Below, piece by piece: positions 22,026 to 34,170 of a stretch of DNA of 64,000 nt; position 1 is the stretch's first letter; each line of letters begins with the position of its first letter. The stretch is taken from NCBI GenBank assembly GCA_949130485.1, contig OX422192.1, positions 778,218 to 842,217 of the forward strand, read 5' to 3'. The notes under the pieces are model-generated. The model made no database searches. It saw only the letters and a program-made list of their open reading frames with translations, and was not told where the DNA came from. Both the position numbers and the translations under genes were made by a program. Origin of the DNA: Agelas oroides (taxonomy: Eukaryota; Porifera; Demospongiae; Agelasida; Agelasidae).

Positions 22026-22630
22026 ATGTGTGTGCAGTTCATGTTCCTGGTGCATTCATTCGTTGGTGCCACCCCTTTGCCCTGGCTGGAGTTCCAAGCT
22101 CTGTGCAGACCTGCCCAGGTTCTAAATTCATCCCAATTACATGTACACTGATATACAACAGATTTGATTGTTTGTCTGGAGATGTTGTTATGGTAACATA
22201 ACACTCCCTAAATGGGGATGGTAATGCAGGCATTGCAGTGAATACAGTGTAACCAATGAATATTCTGGTTTGATGGTAGTCATGGCAATCATGGGTTGTT
22301 AACTGCCTGTGAAGGAAATACTGGCAGAGATAACAGGGGTCATGAAGGTCATCAAATACCTGCTTGTAATGTACAGGTGGAACACACAGGAGGTAGATCA
22401 TAAACATGGAATAGACTCATACACGAGACATCACAATTGGGGATAACAGTAGCACCCACCACATTACACTCATGAAATGCACTTAAGCTCAGCTCCAAAT
22501 AGCTTGGAAAACGGAAACTAAACTAGTATACCAAAGTTAATTCAAAGTAAAAACTAACTACAACTACACTGAAAGTGTAAACCCTATATATTAAACAACA
22601 CTAACTAAGTAGTAGAGAAGCAAAACTGTA
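21626..22630. other. spacer between convergent genes G and H
   Basis: Contains AT-rich aactaaaact-type sequence, a (TG)n tract at about 21980-22025 and a stretch (22180-22440) repeated after pseudogene N at about 60690-61200. No gene seen. Confidence 0.6.
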
Positions 22631-25586
22631 TCAACATGTACAGTACTCTCCTTGAAGTTTTCTTGCAAGCTGTTCCTCTCCTAGGAATTCTACAGCTTCA
22701 ATGATGGCAGACCAGGTGGGGAGAGGATCCACTCTCTTCAGCCACTCATCTAGCATTCCAATAAGGCACTCGCGTGGGTCACTCTGGTGTTCAGTAGCGA
22801 TGGTGTTCAGGGTGGCCATGGGGAGGCGGAGGTAGATCCCAATGTGCTTCCACTTGTCTGCCACTTTGTGGTAGAGGGCCTTCATCACGTCTGTCATATC
22901 TGGTATGGGAGCTGTTAGCATATAGGAAGGAAGCAGGGTATGAGGTCTAGCTAGCAGAGTCAACTACTCGGTGTTAGGATGCCACAGTTACATACCCTGG
23001 CTGTATTCCACCGATGTATCACTGGATGTTGATGTTAAATGATGCCTTGCTGCATGAGAACAATAGATCACTACATTATTAGAAAGAACAAACATGTTCA
23101 TAATAAGGAACCAAGTACCTGCATCATAGCCAAGCACAATGTGAAAGAAATCGGAAGGTTTCTTGGCACCCATGAGTGTCACTTTATGACTGAGTCGTGA
23201 TGGCCTGCCCTGCCCAGTCCACTCTGCTACTAGCTGGCAGGAGGGAATTCCTCGGCCGGGTGTGAAACTGTCCACTTGCTCCTTTGTGATCTGTACGAAT
23301 TAATGCTACTTACTGTTAACAGTAAGTCTAATCACAATTAAGCTTTAGACCAGTATGATGAGAATGACACTTCCTTACCCCAGGGTGACGCAGTGGAACA
23401 ATTCTCCATCCACCATAGATAATCGCTTCCTCAGATGGAAGTCGCAGTAAAATGCAATCTGATTCGAACTCAACTTGCATATCTGCTTCAAAAATGGCTC
23501 CCTTGTCAGAGTACTTTTGTTCAACAACCTGTAGAAATACTCAGCAAGTGACAGTAATGAATAAAGAGGATGGTGACTTGGAACTTACTGTAGCATGTGC
23601 TTCTAGGTCCTTGGTGACAACAAAGTGAATATCTATTCGATTCACCCCCTTCCTTAGGTAGTAGAGCCTTGCATGATATAGAACTCCTGGCACCAGCATC
23701 TTATAGATTAGTGACCATATGGAGAAGTGAGTGAGCTGCACACACCCATAGGCACTCTTGGTGGAAAACACTCCTCCCTCCTTAGCCTCAAATTCATATG
23801 GGAGGTATTTTTGGGAGCACTTTGCATGGACAAAGCTCAGCTTTGGGGTGTGAGCAAGCTTCACACAATGCTGGATTTCAAGTGTGAGGAGCCGGTTGAA
23901 CTTGTCCCGAGGCTCACTATCTATCCAGTAGACTGCGCTCACGAGGGAGGTGTTCTCAGGGAGTGCAAACTGGCCAGATAAGCCCACCTTCATGAGGAGC
24001 TTACACTCCTCCAAGCCAGCTGGCAAGGCCCCCTTGGGAATGTGAAGCTTCAGCCCATAGCCTTTCCAGTTGAAGGTCTGAGCTTGGTTAGTGATCAGGA
24101 CACTGGTCTCTGCAATGACATCCACCCCTTTCAGGTAGTCTTGCATGAAACAGTGAAAAAAAAATTATGATTTAGACGGAAGACAACTGCATGATGGTAG
24201 TACAGCATTCATTGTTCTTTTGTGTATGGGATATACATATCTTATTATTCAAAGCATTTCTGTATACACCCCCCTCAGTTCTACAAGATCCAAAATCATA
24301 AATGCATCCTACAAATTATACCAGTGATCTCCAAAGATGTCTCTTGCAATTGTTGGATGTCAGGAAGTCCATTTGGGGACGAGGTTACTGTGGAAATGAA
24401 TGAGAGATGTAACGTGTCATCTATCAAAGAAAATTGAACCATACTAGAGCTACGACTAATAATTAACTTATGGATTAACTGGTCAATATAAATTACTGGG
24501 AAAATTGAGATTCAGTTGGAAATTGTGAGTATGCTAGTGAGCACTATTTGGGGAACAAACTGTGTAATCTCGCAGAGTCAGACCATGTGAAAGTCTGCTT
24601 GTGAAACTGGGAACTGTGTGGTCTTGTTGATGAATATGTAGTTACTATGTAGGTACTTTCCTGAAACATTTACCTCCAAAATTTGCTCTAAATGGACAGA
24701 GTAAGAGCCCAGACTCAGTTTCTCCTCCCACCACCAGCAACTCTCCTGTGGGGAGGACTACAGTGCAAGTCGAATGACAGGCTACAGGCAAGTCCCCCAC
24801 ATGCGCCCATGAGTCGGTGCTGGAGGAGTAAGCATGGATGGCTGAGCCAAGAGGTTTCCCTCCCCCCACAGTGATCAGCTGGTCTCTGAGCATTGCAGTA
24901 GCTGACAACTCAAGAGGTGCATCAGGTAGCTTCTTCCACACTGATGTCTGTCCATCCCCCTCTGAGGTGGCTATCAGGGACTCCAGCGAGGTTTGGTAGA
25001 CATCACTGCCCTGTCTGATTCCACCAGCTAGATACCAGCTCTCCTCATGGAGAGTGGATTTCATCCACCAACATGCTCTGGGAAGAGAGTGGACCTTTTT
25101 CCACTGGTGGCCATCATACATCTCCACTTCATCCAGAGGGCAGGTATAACTATCACACCCCCCAGCCACAATAAGGTGGTCACCCACACTCACAGCAGAT
25201 GCTTTATAACGTTTTGTTGTCATGGGAGGGAAGGGTTGAGTCCAGTTATGTTGCTCATCCAAAACCCACAGCTGGTTAGCGCTAGTAGCCTCCCTAGTAT
25301 TTGGATCCCTACCTCCAACCAGCACCAGCTTGGAGTGGTAGGTGGTGAGGGCGTACCACTCAGTGGGTGTGTGTATTATGTCCCATGAATCCTCAGTGAA
25401 GTCGTAGATGAGGAGTCTGGATGGTGGTGAGGGGTTCATGCTTCCACCTCCAATGTAGACCTTGTTCTCCAGCACAACTGCTTGGGCATTTTTAACCCTC
25501 ACTGGCATCTTTTGACGTTCTCTCCATTCCGTAAGGGGAGAGAGGAGGTTTGGCTGAGACTGGAGGGATGGTATATTTGGTGACAT
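22631..25586 (-). CDS. Kelch-ZU5-UPA-Death domain protein, gene H
   Basis: Seven exons on the minus strand keep phase: 25586-24674, 24387-24322, 24139-23589, 23528-23379, 23290-23119, 23049-22996, 22911-22631 (728 residues). About residues 30-304 form six Kelch blades with GG motifs (YIGGG, LVGGRD, VAGGCD, LAGGIR, TVGGGK, VVGGET). A short linker leads to a ZU5 domain from about residue 328, then a UPA-like segment to about 620, and a C-terminal Death domain (about 640-728). ZU5-UPA-Death is the core of UNC5, PIDD and ankyrins, proteins that signal through Death-domain assembly. A Kelch head on that core is unusual. No transmembrane segment is seen, so a cytoplasmic scaffold is inferred. The ATG at 25586 is the first available, but exons further upstream cannot be excluded. 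Confidence 0.85.
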
Positions 25587-25654
25587 AATTAATTTGTAGC
25601 AGCTGCTATTGTCAATGGGCTATTTCATGACAAACTGGCAGGTGGGTATATGGT

Positions 25655-26120
25655 TAGGCCTTGATAGATTATGCTCAAGCCCCTGCCTATTATTCTATTC
25701 TCTGATTCCCAAAATTTTGACCCATTATGCTTTACAATTCACCTATTATGCTTTTTGATTCACCTATTATGCTTCTCATTTCGCTACAGAAATTTTATAT
25801 ACCACAGTTGAAAACATGAACAGACAACTTAAAACATGAGTCATATAGCAAAAAAAAATTGAAATTTCAATGTCATAATATTATTACGCAACCTTAATTT
25901 CTGTAGTTATACTGTAACATGTCAATGTAGTCTTCTAGGGCCTGGCTGTTGTAATAAAACAGTACTACAGGTACTGAGAGTGAGAGTCCATCATTCAAGA
26001 AATCAGCCTATTATGCCTGGATCATCATGAAAATCAGTCTATTATGCCAGCATAATTCTTGATGCTCAAGAGCATCTATTATGCTCAAAATTATGCCAGC
26101 ATAATATCTATCAAGGCCTA
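25655..26120. mobile_element. 466-bp hAT-like non-autonomous element
   Basis: Inverted ends TAGGCCTTGATAGATTATGC. TATATGGT is repeated exactly at 25647-25654 and 26121-26128 (8 bp). Same family as 18667-19167. AT-rich, with several cctattatgct motifs inside, and non-coding. Confidence 0.88.
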
Positions 26121-26128
26121 TATATGGT

Positions 26129-27349
26129 ATCACCAACCTTTCACTGCCACTAGTAGATGGGCACTAGTTTACACCCAAATCCCCATGGTGTAGGAACAGT
26201 AATTTAATACTGCATGTTACCCGATGATGTAAGACAAGATCAGACAGCACCTGGAAAAAGTGAGTTCTTCCACCAGGAAAGATGTCAGTGCCCGAGACAG
26301 AAGACCTGTCTCACTTTCGCTACTGCTCATAATTTTCCACCTACTAAAATGTTATTTTGCCAAGACCAAACCAGGATATATAAAGTGCCTCTCCAATGAA
26401 GACACACCCAAGACTATTTTAGGCCACTATTTGTTGCATATTGATAGTTTCTCATCCCCCGCCCGCATGCTTTTTTGGGACTCGCTTCGCTGGCCATTAT
26501 TATATTTTATCGATCTCGCGCTCTGTACGCTTGTCGATGCTGATGATTTACAGTTGATTTACTACCCAGCGAACTGCAACACAGCTAAAAGATGTCTCTA
26601 AATATCATAAAATATCAGAGCGCTTACCCTCAGATGTCACTTCTTTCACAGGGAGCGTGGCCTCGCGAGTCCAGGAGCCGAACTTTTTTGTGGTTGGCGA
26701 ATAATGGTAATGGCCACCCGCCCCGCACGAACCAGTTTTCTTCAGTGTACGTGCATAAATGACAGCAATCACACCTGCCTTTGGTATGCCTTGTTGCAGA
26801 CTTCCGACTCCAAAGCATCTGGCTGGCCATGCAAGAAGTATTGAAAGTCTGAGCACAGGTTTGCCTGGCTGTAGACATCAGTAGCTACTGCTCTAATTAG
26901 AAGGTGCCTCTCTAAACAGGACACCCCAAGAGTCTGAAGTCATTTTATTTCTCTGAGCAAGGTGCCCTTGCGGATCTGTTTTAGAGGTGCTTTAATTAAT
27001 ACCAAACTAAACGGAGTTATATAGCAAGGGGGACAATCATGCTGAGAATACTAGAACCACGTTACGAGTTCCGTATGCAAAAAAATAACGAACATACATG
27101 CAGCTATAGCTAGCTGCTAGACGATACCTGGGGTGGTCGATCCATGCGATCGAGAGTTTATCGAATTTGAAATCTCCTAATATACTCCTGGCTACGATTG
27201 TCTTTCTGTTTTTCCGGAAAGTGCAGCCAGGGATAATACGTGTAACACGTCGGCCCGGACGATCAATAACGAAGTGGAATATTGCAATCTGATTGGTCAG
27301 CCTGAAGCGTTACATACATCTGTGTTTTCGCTTGTATTTTGTGCAGGAA
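26129..27349. other. spacer upstream of gene H
   Basis: No convincing gene. A minus-strand open frame at about 26605-26856 ends at a possible donor (GAG before GTAAGC) and could be an upstream exon, but no domain is recognisable. The block at 27050-27200 (acgatacctggggtggtcga) is repeated at 28860-28978. Confidence 0.4.
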
Positions 27350-27924
27350 TAAGTAGATGCTGGTATTATGAGTCAGAGGGTATTATGCCAAATAATGGGT
27401 TCATATGTAACTTTCACTCCTAAAATTCCCAAACTCGACGTCCATTTAGAGTACATGCAGGTGCCATTATCTAGCAACTTTCCCATCAGAATGTCTTTAC
27501 TTTGTAGTATTTTTCCAGGTTTGATGATTTTAGGGATCCCAAATTATGAACCCTGAACAGTGTATGTTAACATTAATACCATCATAGAATGGAAGGTGCT
27601 CTAGTGAAGAAAAATTACTATCAGCACAAAGAGAGGTTATAAAATGCTAGGATACAGTTTGAACTCCAACTGAAAATGTTTCAATCAACAAAGCACCTGG
27701 TGACTCATAATACCAGCAGTCGACTCATAATACATACAAGAGTGATTTTCATAGGCTCTTACTTTTAGAAGCACTGCCTAGGGGGGAAAATACGAATTTT
27801 ATTTTATAAGTGCAGGTACATTCTCAGGAGAAATGTTTCAAACCTTTAGATGGGACTGAAAAAATACATTACACTAACGAGTAGTATTCAGTTTAGCTGT
27901 CTCATAATACCAGCATCTACCTTA
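27350..27924. mobile_element. inverted-repeat element (TAAG(G)TAGATGCTGG ends)
   Basis: TAAGTAGATGCTGGTATTAT at the left is complementary to ATAATACCAGCATCTACCTTA at the right, with one extra base. A further ctcataataccagca copy lies inside at 27712. No target repeat was found, and no coding content is recognised. Confidence 0.55.
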
Positions 27925-28978
27925 TATAGCTACAGCTCCTCAGTTTCTTCGTATATAGCTATACAACCTACATTTACTATTCATACAGTGGCGGTCACTA
28001 GGTACAAAAATGGTCACTCTTCAGTATGCAACTGTAACATCCATGCAGGGTACATGTTTCACAATTTTACATGTCTATTATTCGAAGTCAAAATGTTACA
28101 ATTGAGGTGATCGCTGTCTTGCCTTCTTTAGGTACCTCAATCTGTTTTACTGTCTGCACAATTTTCTGTGTTATGACTAATGTCAATGTTATGCCCCACA
28201 TCCCCAGTACTGGCTATGGTGGGGGAAGGTGAGGGTTTATAATTAAACATCAATTGCCCAATATATATATGGGGCATCCAATCAAACCTCCTTGCAGAAG
28301 GTAAGGGAATACTGGGGAATTTGACACATACCAGCTTAACTAAGCAGTAAGAAGTCTTCAGAGGTAATCAAATTCCGGCAGCCTCTTTCAGTTAAATGTC
28401 CCTCATTTACCCGTACAGGGGTGTACAGGGGGTAGTGGGGCGATAGGCGTTGTTGAAGCTGCAATACTGTCTATACATTGTATAGGATCATTCCAGCATT
28501 CATCTTATGTGTGCTAGCTGCGATACATTTTCTCCATAGACGATCAACAGATAGTTTGAAGTGACTTTCACAATAAAATGACATAACCTCTCATAAAAAA
28601 TGTGTATTTATTAGGCAAAAAATGTACATCGTAGCTAGTTGCAAACAAGGTAACTTGCCGTCCGCATCATTGGGTTCTAGCACATATGACTCAAGGTTAC
28701 TTCACCTTGTCTGGTGTTGCCATTCCTTTACTTGCATACATGAAGACACTATAGTTACATCCCCTGTGGAGCGGGAGGGGATTGCAGAAATACCGAAATC
28801 TCGAGTTCCGAGGGGAGGGTGTTCCTCGATTCGCAGGCCAGGGTTGTATTAACCCACCAACTATAACCTTACTAAAGTAACGAACGTACATAGACACTAG
28901 ACAATACCTGGGGTGGTCGATCCATGGCGAGGATTTATCAAAATTTGCAATCGCTTGGTATTCCTAGCTTGCGACGGT
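27925..28978. other. spacer, no gene seen
   Basis: AT-rich with (TA)n near 28261. Its last 120 bases repeat 27050-27200. An open frame at 28622-28852 has no recognisable domain. Confidence 0.4.
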
Positions 28979-29440
28979 TTTTTTTTTTTTTTTTTTTTTT
29001 TTTTATATATAAAACTTTATGCAAAAGGCAATGGATGCACAAAATAGCCATATGCTAATAAGGAGTGCACCCTGTTAAAGGGGGACAACACAAAAACGAA
29101 CACAGCACTACAAATAAGACAAAAGGACCAGGAGCAGTGAGCTATAAGTATATTATGTACAGGATTATAAAGAACTATAATTAACAATGTTACTCTTAAA
29201 ATGCTGCAGAGGTAAGTTAACAACAGACTCAGGAAGCAAGTTCCACGCATGAACAGTATGTGGCACAAACGAGTGTAAATATGCGTTGGTACCAGCAAAT
29301 GGTTGTTGGAGCAGTAGTTGCCTGTTTGTACGCTGACTGTGATTTGGCCTTGTGGTTGTGCGGTCACCGCCCGCATGATCATACTTTTGTTTTGTACGTG
29401 CATGCATAGCGCATGCAGGAAGTGGATGCAGGCAACCAAT
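28979..29440 (-). mobile_element. 5'-truncated non-LTR retrotransposon (LINE) 3' end
   Basis: On the minus strand, 29407-29165 encodes a peptide ending in YLHSFVPHTVHAWNLLPESV and a short tail. This is the (S/T)xxPxTxxxWNxLP signature of the C-terminus of many LINE reverse transcriptase ORFs. A run of about 26 T (28979-29004, poly-A on the element strand) marks its 3' end. Only the end of the ORF remains, as is usual for truncated LINE insertions. It interrupted a duplicated intergenic block. Confidence 0.75.
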
Positions 29441-29454
29441 CAGCTTTCTCCTAT

Positions 29455-29880
29455 AGCAAATAGCGTACTATGTGACAATTTGAAGCCAATTGTTGTTGGC
29501 TTTAGAGACACATTTCACTCCAAAACAACATAATCATTCTTCAGTGGATCTGCCACTCTGGGCAGTACAGCTCATGTTGAGTTGAGCACTGTTAGTAGTT
29601 TATTGTTGTCAGAAGTTCTCTGAGAAGCTGATGAAGTTGACTGCTTCAAGTTTATTTCTGTTTGGCTTTAGTCTCGAGGTACGTGCCTCTCAGATCCAGG
29701 AGCCATTTCCACAGCATCCAATCAAGTAGCCATCAATCACAGCAAACTCTGTACTATGTGACAATTTGAAGCCATTGACTTTAGAGACACATTTCACTCC
29801 AAAATTGACCAAAACAACATAATTATTCTTCAGTGGATCTTCTCATACAGATAGCCACTCTGGGCAATACAGCTCATCTC
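29455..29880. repeat. tandem duplication in spacer
   Basis: tactatgtgacaatttgaag through gccactctgggca at about 29465-29565 recurs at 29748-29868 with indels. Between them lies a copy of an HSD17B12 last exon. Confidence 0.65.
29652..29730 (-). pseudogene. orphan copy of HSD17B12 terminal exon
   Basis: Minus strand encodes LLDWMLWKWLLDLRGTYLET then KAKQK and TAA, an open and well-preserved version of the last exon of genes I and J. No acceptor equivalent is visible at its start. It lies about 360 bases beyond the terminal exon of gene I, so it is a duplicated exon relic or, less likely, an alternative end. Confidence 0.7.
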
Positions 29881-30086
29881 AAAACCTTGACAATGGTTAC
29901 CGTTGAACATTAATATTGAATTACAAGTAAAAGGTGGTATAATGTAAGGGGGTCCTACATTGAAAATGAAACCACATGCAAGAAAATCCAGAACCTAAAT
30001 GCAGTGTGCACTTTATACAAAATGAGTTGTGTTGCTTGTGAATTACTGCATGCTGTCAAAACCTCTTTAATTAATGGTGAAGCTGT

Positions 30087-30203
30087 CTATTTCTGTTTGG
30101 CTTTGTTCTTGAGGTAAGTGTCTCTTGCGTCCAAGAGGGATTTCCACAGCATCAAGTCAAGTAGCCAAACTGGAAATAGACGTAGCAGATAACCCTGTGT
30201 GTG

Positions 30204-30235
<32 letters not shown>

Positions 30236-33200
30236 AGTATCTAGAATTGAGAGAGGAGGCTCGAAACAGAGGGTACAGAGCAGAGATTATGACGATTGAG
30301 GTTGGGAGTCGAGGTGTTGTCTCAGTAAAGGGTTTTAAATCCCTTTTAGAGGCTCCCACACCCGTTAGCAAGCGTGAGTTCCGAACCTTCCTGATTACAC
30401 TTGCCCGAACAGCCATTCTAGAGTCACACAAGATATGGTGTACTAGGAACTGGAGAGACCAGCAGTAATCAGTCTATATGTTTATCTGTTTGTATGAGCA
30501 GTCAATGTATCATGTCAGTTATTTGTTATGTCCTCACTTATGTAATAGCCTTGACCTTACAATCATCTGTGCTGTGTCTTAGTGGGACACATGACCTTAC
30601 AATCATCTGTGCTGTGTCTTAGTGGGGCACATTGTATAACAGTGTATAGGTTTATCAAGGCTCCCTTCTGTTTGTAAACATGGCATGTGCTCAAATATGA
30701 AGGTTTTATTCCGAGAGAGAGAGAGAGAGAGAGAGTGAGTGTGTGTGTGTGAATGTGATGTGTGTTGATGTGTGTGGTATAATGTTCACAAGTAATTGAA
30801 ACATTCTAACTACATGCAGTGCACTAGACGAACACACAACTTCTAAAGATCTCTAACCATGGCAACAGAGATCCCCACCTGCAGTGCATGGTAGAAGTAA
30901 CCATATGTGGTGTGTTGGATACCAATGGTAGCAACAGCGGCACGAGCATAGGTGACGGGATCCGGAATGAGCCTTGAACTGCTTATTCCAGTTGCTGCAC
31001 GGATCATTGCAGTAGCAACCATAAATGGCTTAACATCCTGGAAAGATGGGACAGGGGTAAGAGGAGAGGAGAGGAGGTGAGAGGAGAGGAGGTGCATGGG
31101 AGGAGAGGAGGTGGGAGGAGAGGTGGTGGGAGGAGGAGGTGAGAGGAGAAGAGGTGGGAGGAGAGGAGGTGGGAGGAGAGGTGGTAGGAGGAGAGGAGGT
31201 GAGAGGAGAGGAGGTGGGAGGAGAGGAGGTGGGAGGAGAGGAAGTGGGAGGAGAGGAGGTGAGAGGAGAGGAGGTGGGAGGAGGAGGTGAGAGGAGAGGA
31301 GGTGGGAGGAGAGGAGGTGAGAGGAGAGGAGGTGGGAGGAGAGGAGGTGAGGAGAGGTGAGAGGAGAGGAGGTGAGAGGAGAGGAGAGGAGGTGAGAGGA
31401 GAGGAGAGGAGGTGAGAGGAGAGGAGGTGAGAGGAGAGGAGGTGGGAGGAGAGGAGAGGAGGTGAGAGGAGAGGAAGTGGGGAGAGGAGGTGAGAGGAGA
31501 GGAGGTGAGAGGAAAGGAGGTGGGAGGAGAAGAGAGGAGGTGAGAGGAGAGGAGGTGAGAGGAGAGGAAGTGGGAGGAGAGGAGAGGCGGTGGGAGGAGA
31601 GGAGGTGAGAGGAGAGGAGGTGAGAGGAGAGGAAGTGGGAGGAGAGGAGGTGGGTATGAAGATAATAGGGAGCATGACCGTGTACAAGACGACACTGCTG
31701 TTTAAAGTTTTTACACACACATTATACCTGTACAATAATTCCCTTTGAGCTGTACTCCTTACGCAAAGCATCAGAGAAATGGGTTTCAAAACTCTGCAGG
31801 ATGGAGGATGAAGAAATGATGGTAATTACACAACTGATTTCTTGTACCTCATACCAGACTCGTGTGCTATTTCATAGCAACCAGATGTCCTTACAACAGT
31901 GGAACCCCTCTACAGTGGACACCATCAGGAGTGAACAATTTATAGCGAGGTGTCCCTAACTCAGTGGCTTCCGGTATATTTTCAGTAGGCGTGGTACTGC
32001 GTAATTGGACTGTTGAGTGCAACATGGCTACATTTTCAGAGTCTTCCCTTGCTGTTATGCTGGTGGGGAAGGCTAAGCAGAGGCTAGTACTATGGGTACC
32101 AGTGCTAATGTTAAGTTGCTAACTTCAGCACGGCAGTGGACAATCTTGTGGAAAAGGTCGATGAGTGTCAACTAAATTGGGGTCGTTAAATATGATCTGC
32201 ATCTGTTGGGAGTGCAAAAAGTGTTCGTTATATATATACAGAGTGGTGGGGTGTTTGCTAGCTCCGGCTTTACTGTACTAATAAGTGACGGAAAGCTGGG
32301 CGGGGCCTGGGAACGAGGCTAGGCTGCTTAAGTATTGAAGTGAATGGAAGGACAGTCCGGACTTTGGAAGTGTCCATTAGATGTCTGCTATTGTGGGGTA
32401 TCCACTAGAGTTCAACTGAAGTCCACACAACAACTTGGTCAGAAAAGGTCTAGGAACTTTGTATGGAGTTACTACTCGCTAGGAAACATCAATCTTGCAT
32501 GAGGGCATACCTTGGTGGCACTGTAGACGCTGTTCAGTTGCAGAGGATGGTCCGACACGCCAGAGGAGATATTTACAATCACCCCACATCTCCTGAACGT
32601 AGGTAATGTGGGATGGGAGGGAGAGAGGATGGTATACAGTATGTAAAACAAAAGAAAGTGATCAAAAGCCTGGAGGCAGGGAAGGCCTGGGAACCAGGCT
32701 AAGTCTGATATGGAGGGGGGGTGGGGGAGTGTGTGTGAAGGTTCTAAGCTAGTGAGTATGGAGGACAAGCAACAGAGATCAAGAAAGAAACCGCTCACTT
32801 CACGACCATCTTTGGCAGCAACATACGGGTCATCTGTGAGAGGTGGAGGGGGGATGGAGGGGAGGAGGGAGGAGATGGGGTGGGGAGGTGGAGGGGGGAG
32901 GAATCACAGTGGGTATAGCATTATCATGTATGATTGTTTGCTCTCACTACACACACCTCACCTGTACGACTGTGTGACAGTTGATTTGAACAGTTTTGTA
33001 GTGCAACTATGGAAACAAACACTATATTACAGCCACTAAGATATGAAGTGAGTTGTATAATGCAGTTTGTTGACAAACTAGCGCACGACTTACCTCTTCC
33101 GGCACTTCACCAAAGTACTCTGGATACTCATGGATATAGCCGACATTGTTTACTAAAAACACAAACAACATGTGGGATGACTCCAGCCACAGAGCAGGGA

Positions 33201-34170
33201 CAAGGGCTTGAAGAAGGAGTTATTAGCCTTACCAAGAACCCCAATGTCGAGATCCTGGAGCTCCTCAGCTATACGAGGGTAGATCTCTGGACCCTCAGAG
33301 AAATCAACTGGAATGACGTGAACTTCACGATTGTGCTTCTCCTCTGGGGGAGGGGAGTAAGGAGAGTGAGAGAGGGGTGAGAGGGGTGTGTTGGAGTGAG
33401 GAGGAAAGGAGAGGAGGGGACAAGGGAGGAGGAGGTGAGGGATACAAAGATGCAGCTGTTGACAGCCAACTCACTGATCTCGTCGGCCACTTTCTGCAGT
33501 TTGTCCTGAGAGCGACTCATGATGACCACATTCAGCCCTCGTCTGGCCAACTGGAAATGAAGCGACCCTCAAACCATGAGTGTAACTGACGACTCAGCAA
33601 CACATAGTGATGTCATACTTACCTCCAGTGCATAGCCCCTTCCTATACCCTCAGACGCTCCCGTCACCACTGGAATGAGAGGTGGAATGGAAACATGGGA
33701 ATCAGACCATCAGTGGAATGAAAACATGGGAACTGGGCTGCCCACCTGCCCATGGTCCATATTTCTTGAGGTTGATTCGTGAGATGCCCCACGGAGCAAG
33801 GAAGAAGGCACAGAACCCACCTGACAACTGCCACATGTGCTTCAGCATCCACTTCAGTAGAACACCAGCACCAAAAATTGCTGCTACATTTCTAAGCACG
33901 TGTGTGTGTGTGTGTGGGGGGGGGGGGGTGGGGGGGTGGGGGGGTGGGGAGAAGCAGTGTACCACATGCACTACAGCAATATTTCTGCAAAGGAGGAAAT
34001 TATGAGAGGAGGCGATCTGTCATCAGACTTGCTAATCTTGTTCCCCCTCACACAATCATGTGGAGTAGCTAGCTCCAAAATGTTGCTACGGTTACTTTAC
34101 GAGCTGCTTGCCTGTAGAAGCAGAACTGCTCCGAGTAAAACAGGTTCATCAGCTGACTGAAGAGCGCCAT
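30087..34170 (-). CDS. HSD17B12: HSD17B12-like very-long-chain 3-ketoacyl-CoA reductase, gene I
   Basis: Twelve minus-strand exons keep phase: 34170-34112, 33891-33746, 33669-33623, 33550-33475, 33343-33233, 33152-33094, 33006-32962, 32833-32799, 32592-32511, 31793-31728, 31037-30879, 30194-30087 (330 residues). N-terminal anchor helix, [17 protein letters not shown] and catalytic YSATK are all present. The C-terminus KNKAKQK fits a KxKxx ER-retrieval signal. Exon 1 ends TACAG before GCAAGC, a GC-AG intron. Intron 10 holds a long purine-rich repeat and intron 11 a retroelement fragment. It is divergent from gene J and shares a short spacer with it. No lesion seen. Confidence 0.88.
30230..30470 (+). 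mobile_element. retroelement ORF C-terminal fragment in intron 11 of gene I
   Basis: Plus-strand frame reads KYLELREEARNRGYRAEIMT then IEVGSRGVVS, and later ILESHKIWCTRNW before the stop. I recall this as the style of the tail of reverse-transcriptase polyproteins in invertebrate genomes. Downstream, a 39-40-bp sequence (ccttacaatcatctgtgctg) is tandemly duplicated at 30554-30632, as is common in LINE 3' tails. The paralogous intron of pseudogene M (55052-55273) lacks it, so insertion followed duplication. Confidence 0.55.
31055..31650. repeat. purine-rich GGAGAGGAGGTGA repeat, intron 10 of gene I
   Basis: About 600 bases built of ggagaggaggtgagag-type units, almost all purine on the plus strand and pyrimidine on the sense strand of gene I. 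It ends just upstream of the exon 11 acceptor. Pseudogene M has the same tract at 55441-55626, only about 185 bases long. Confidence 0.92.

Noticed and set aside
23727-23981. Plus-strand open frame inside gene H
   Set aside because: Shadow of the ZU5 exon; the minus-strand frame has domain identity and phase-matched splice sites.
26214-26601. Plus-strand open frames of 61 and 113 residues
   Set aside because: No domain, no conserved paralogue and no matching splice partner; chance frames in spacer.
29017-29439. 140-residue hydrophobic minus-strand protein
   Set aside because: It overlaps the LINE tail in another frame; the reverse-transcriptase-like C-terminus in the neighbouring frame explains the sequence.
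31004-31789. Long minus-strand open frames of Ser/Pro/Leu repeats
   Set aside because: They are the translation of the CT-rich intron tract in three frames; the true exons on either side (31037-30879 and 31793-31728) follow the paralogues.
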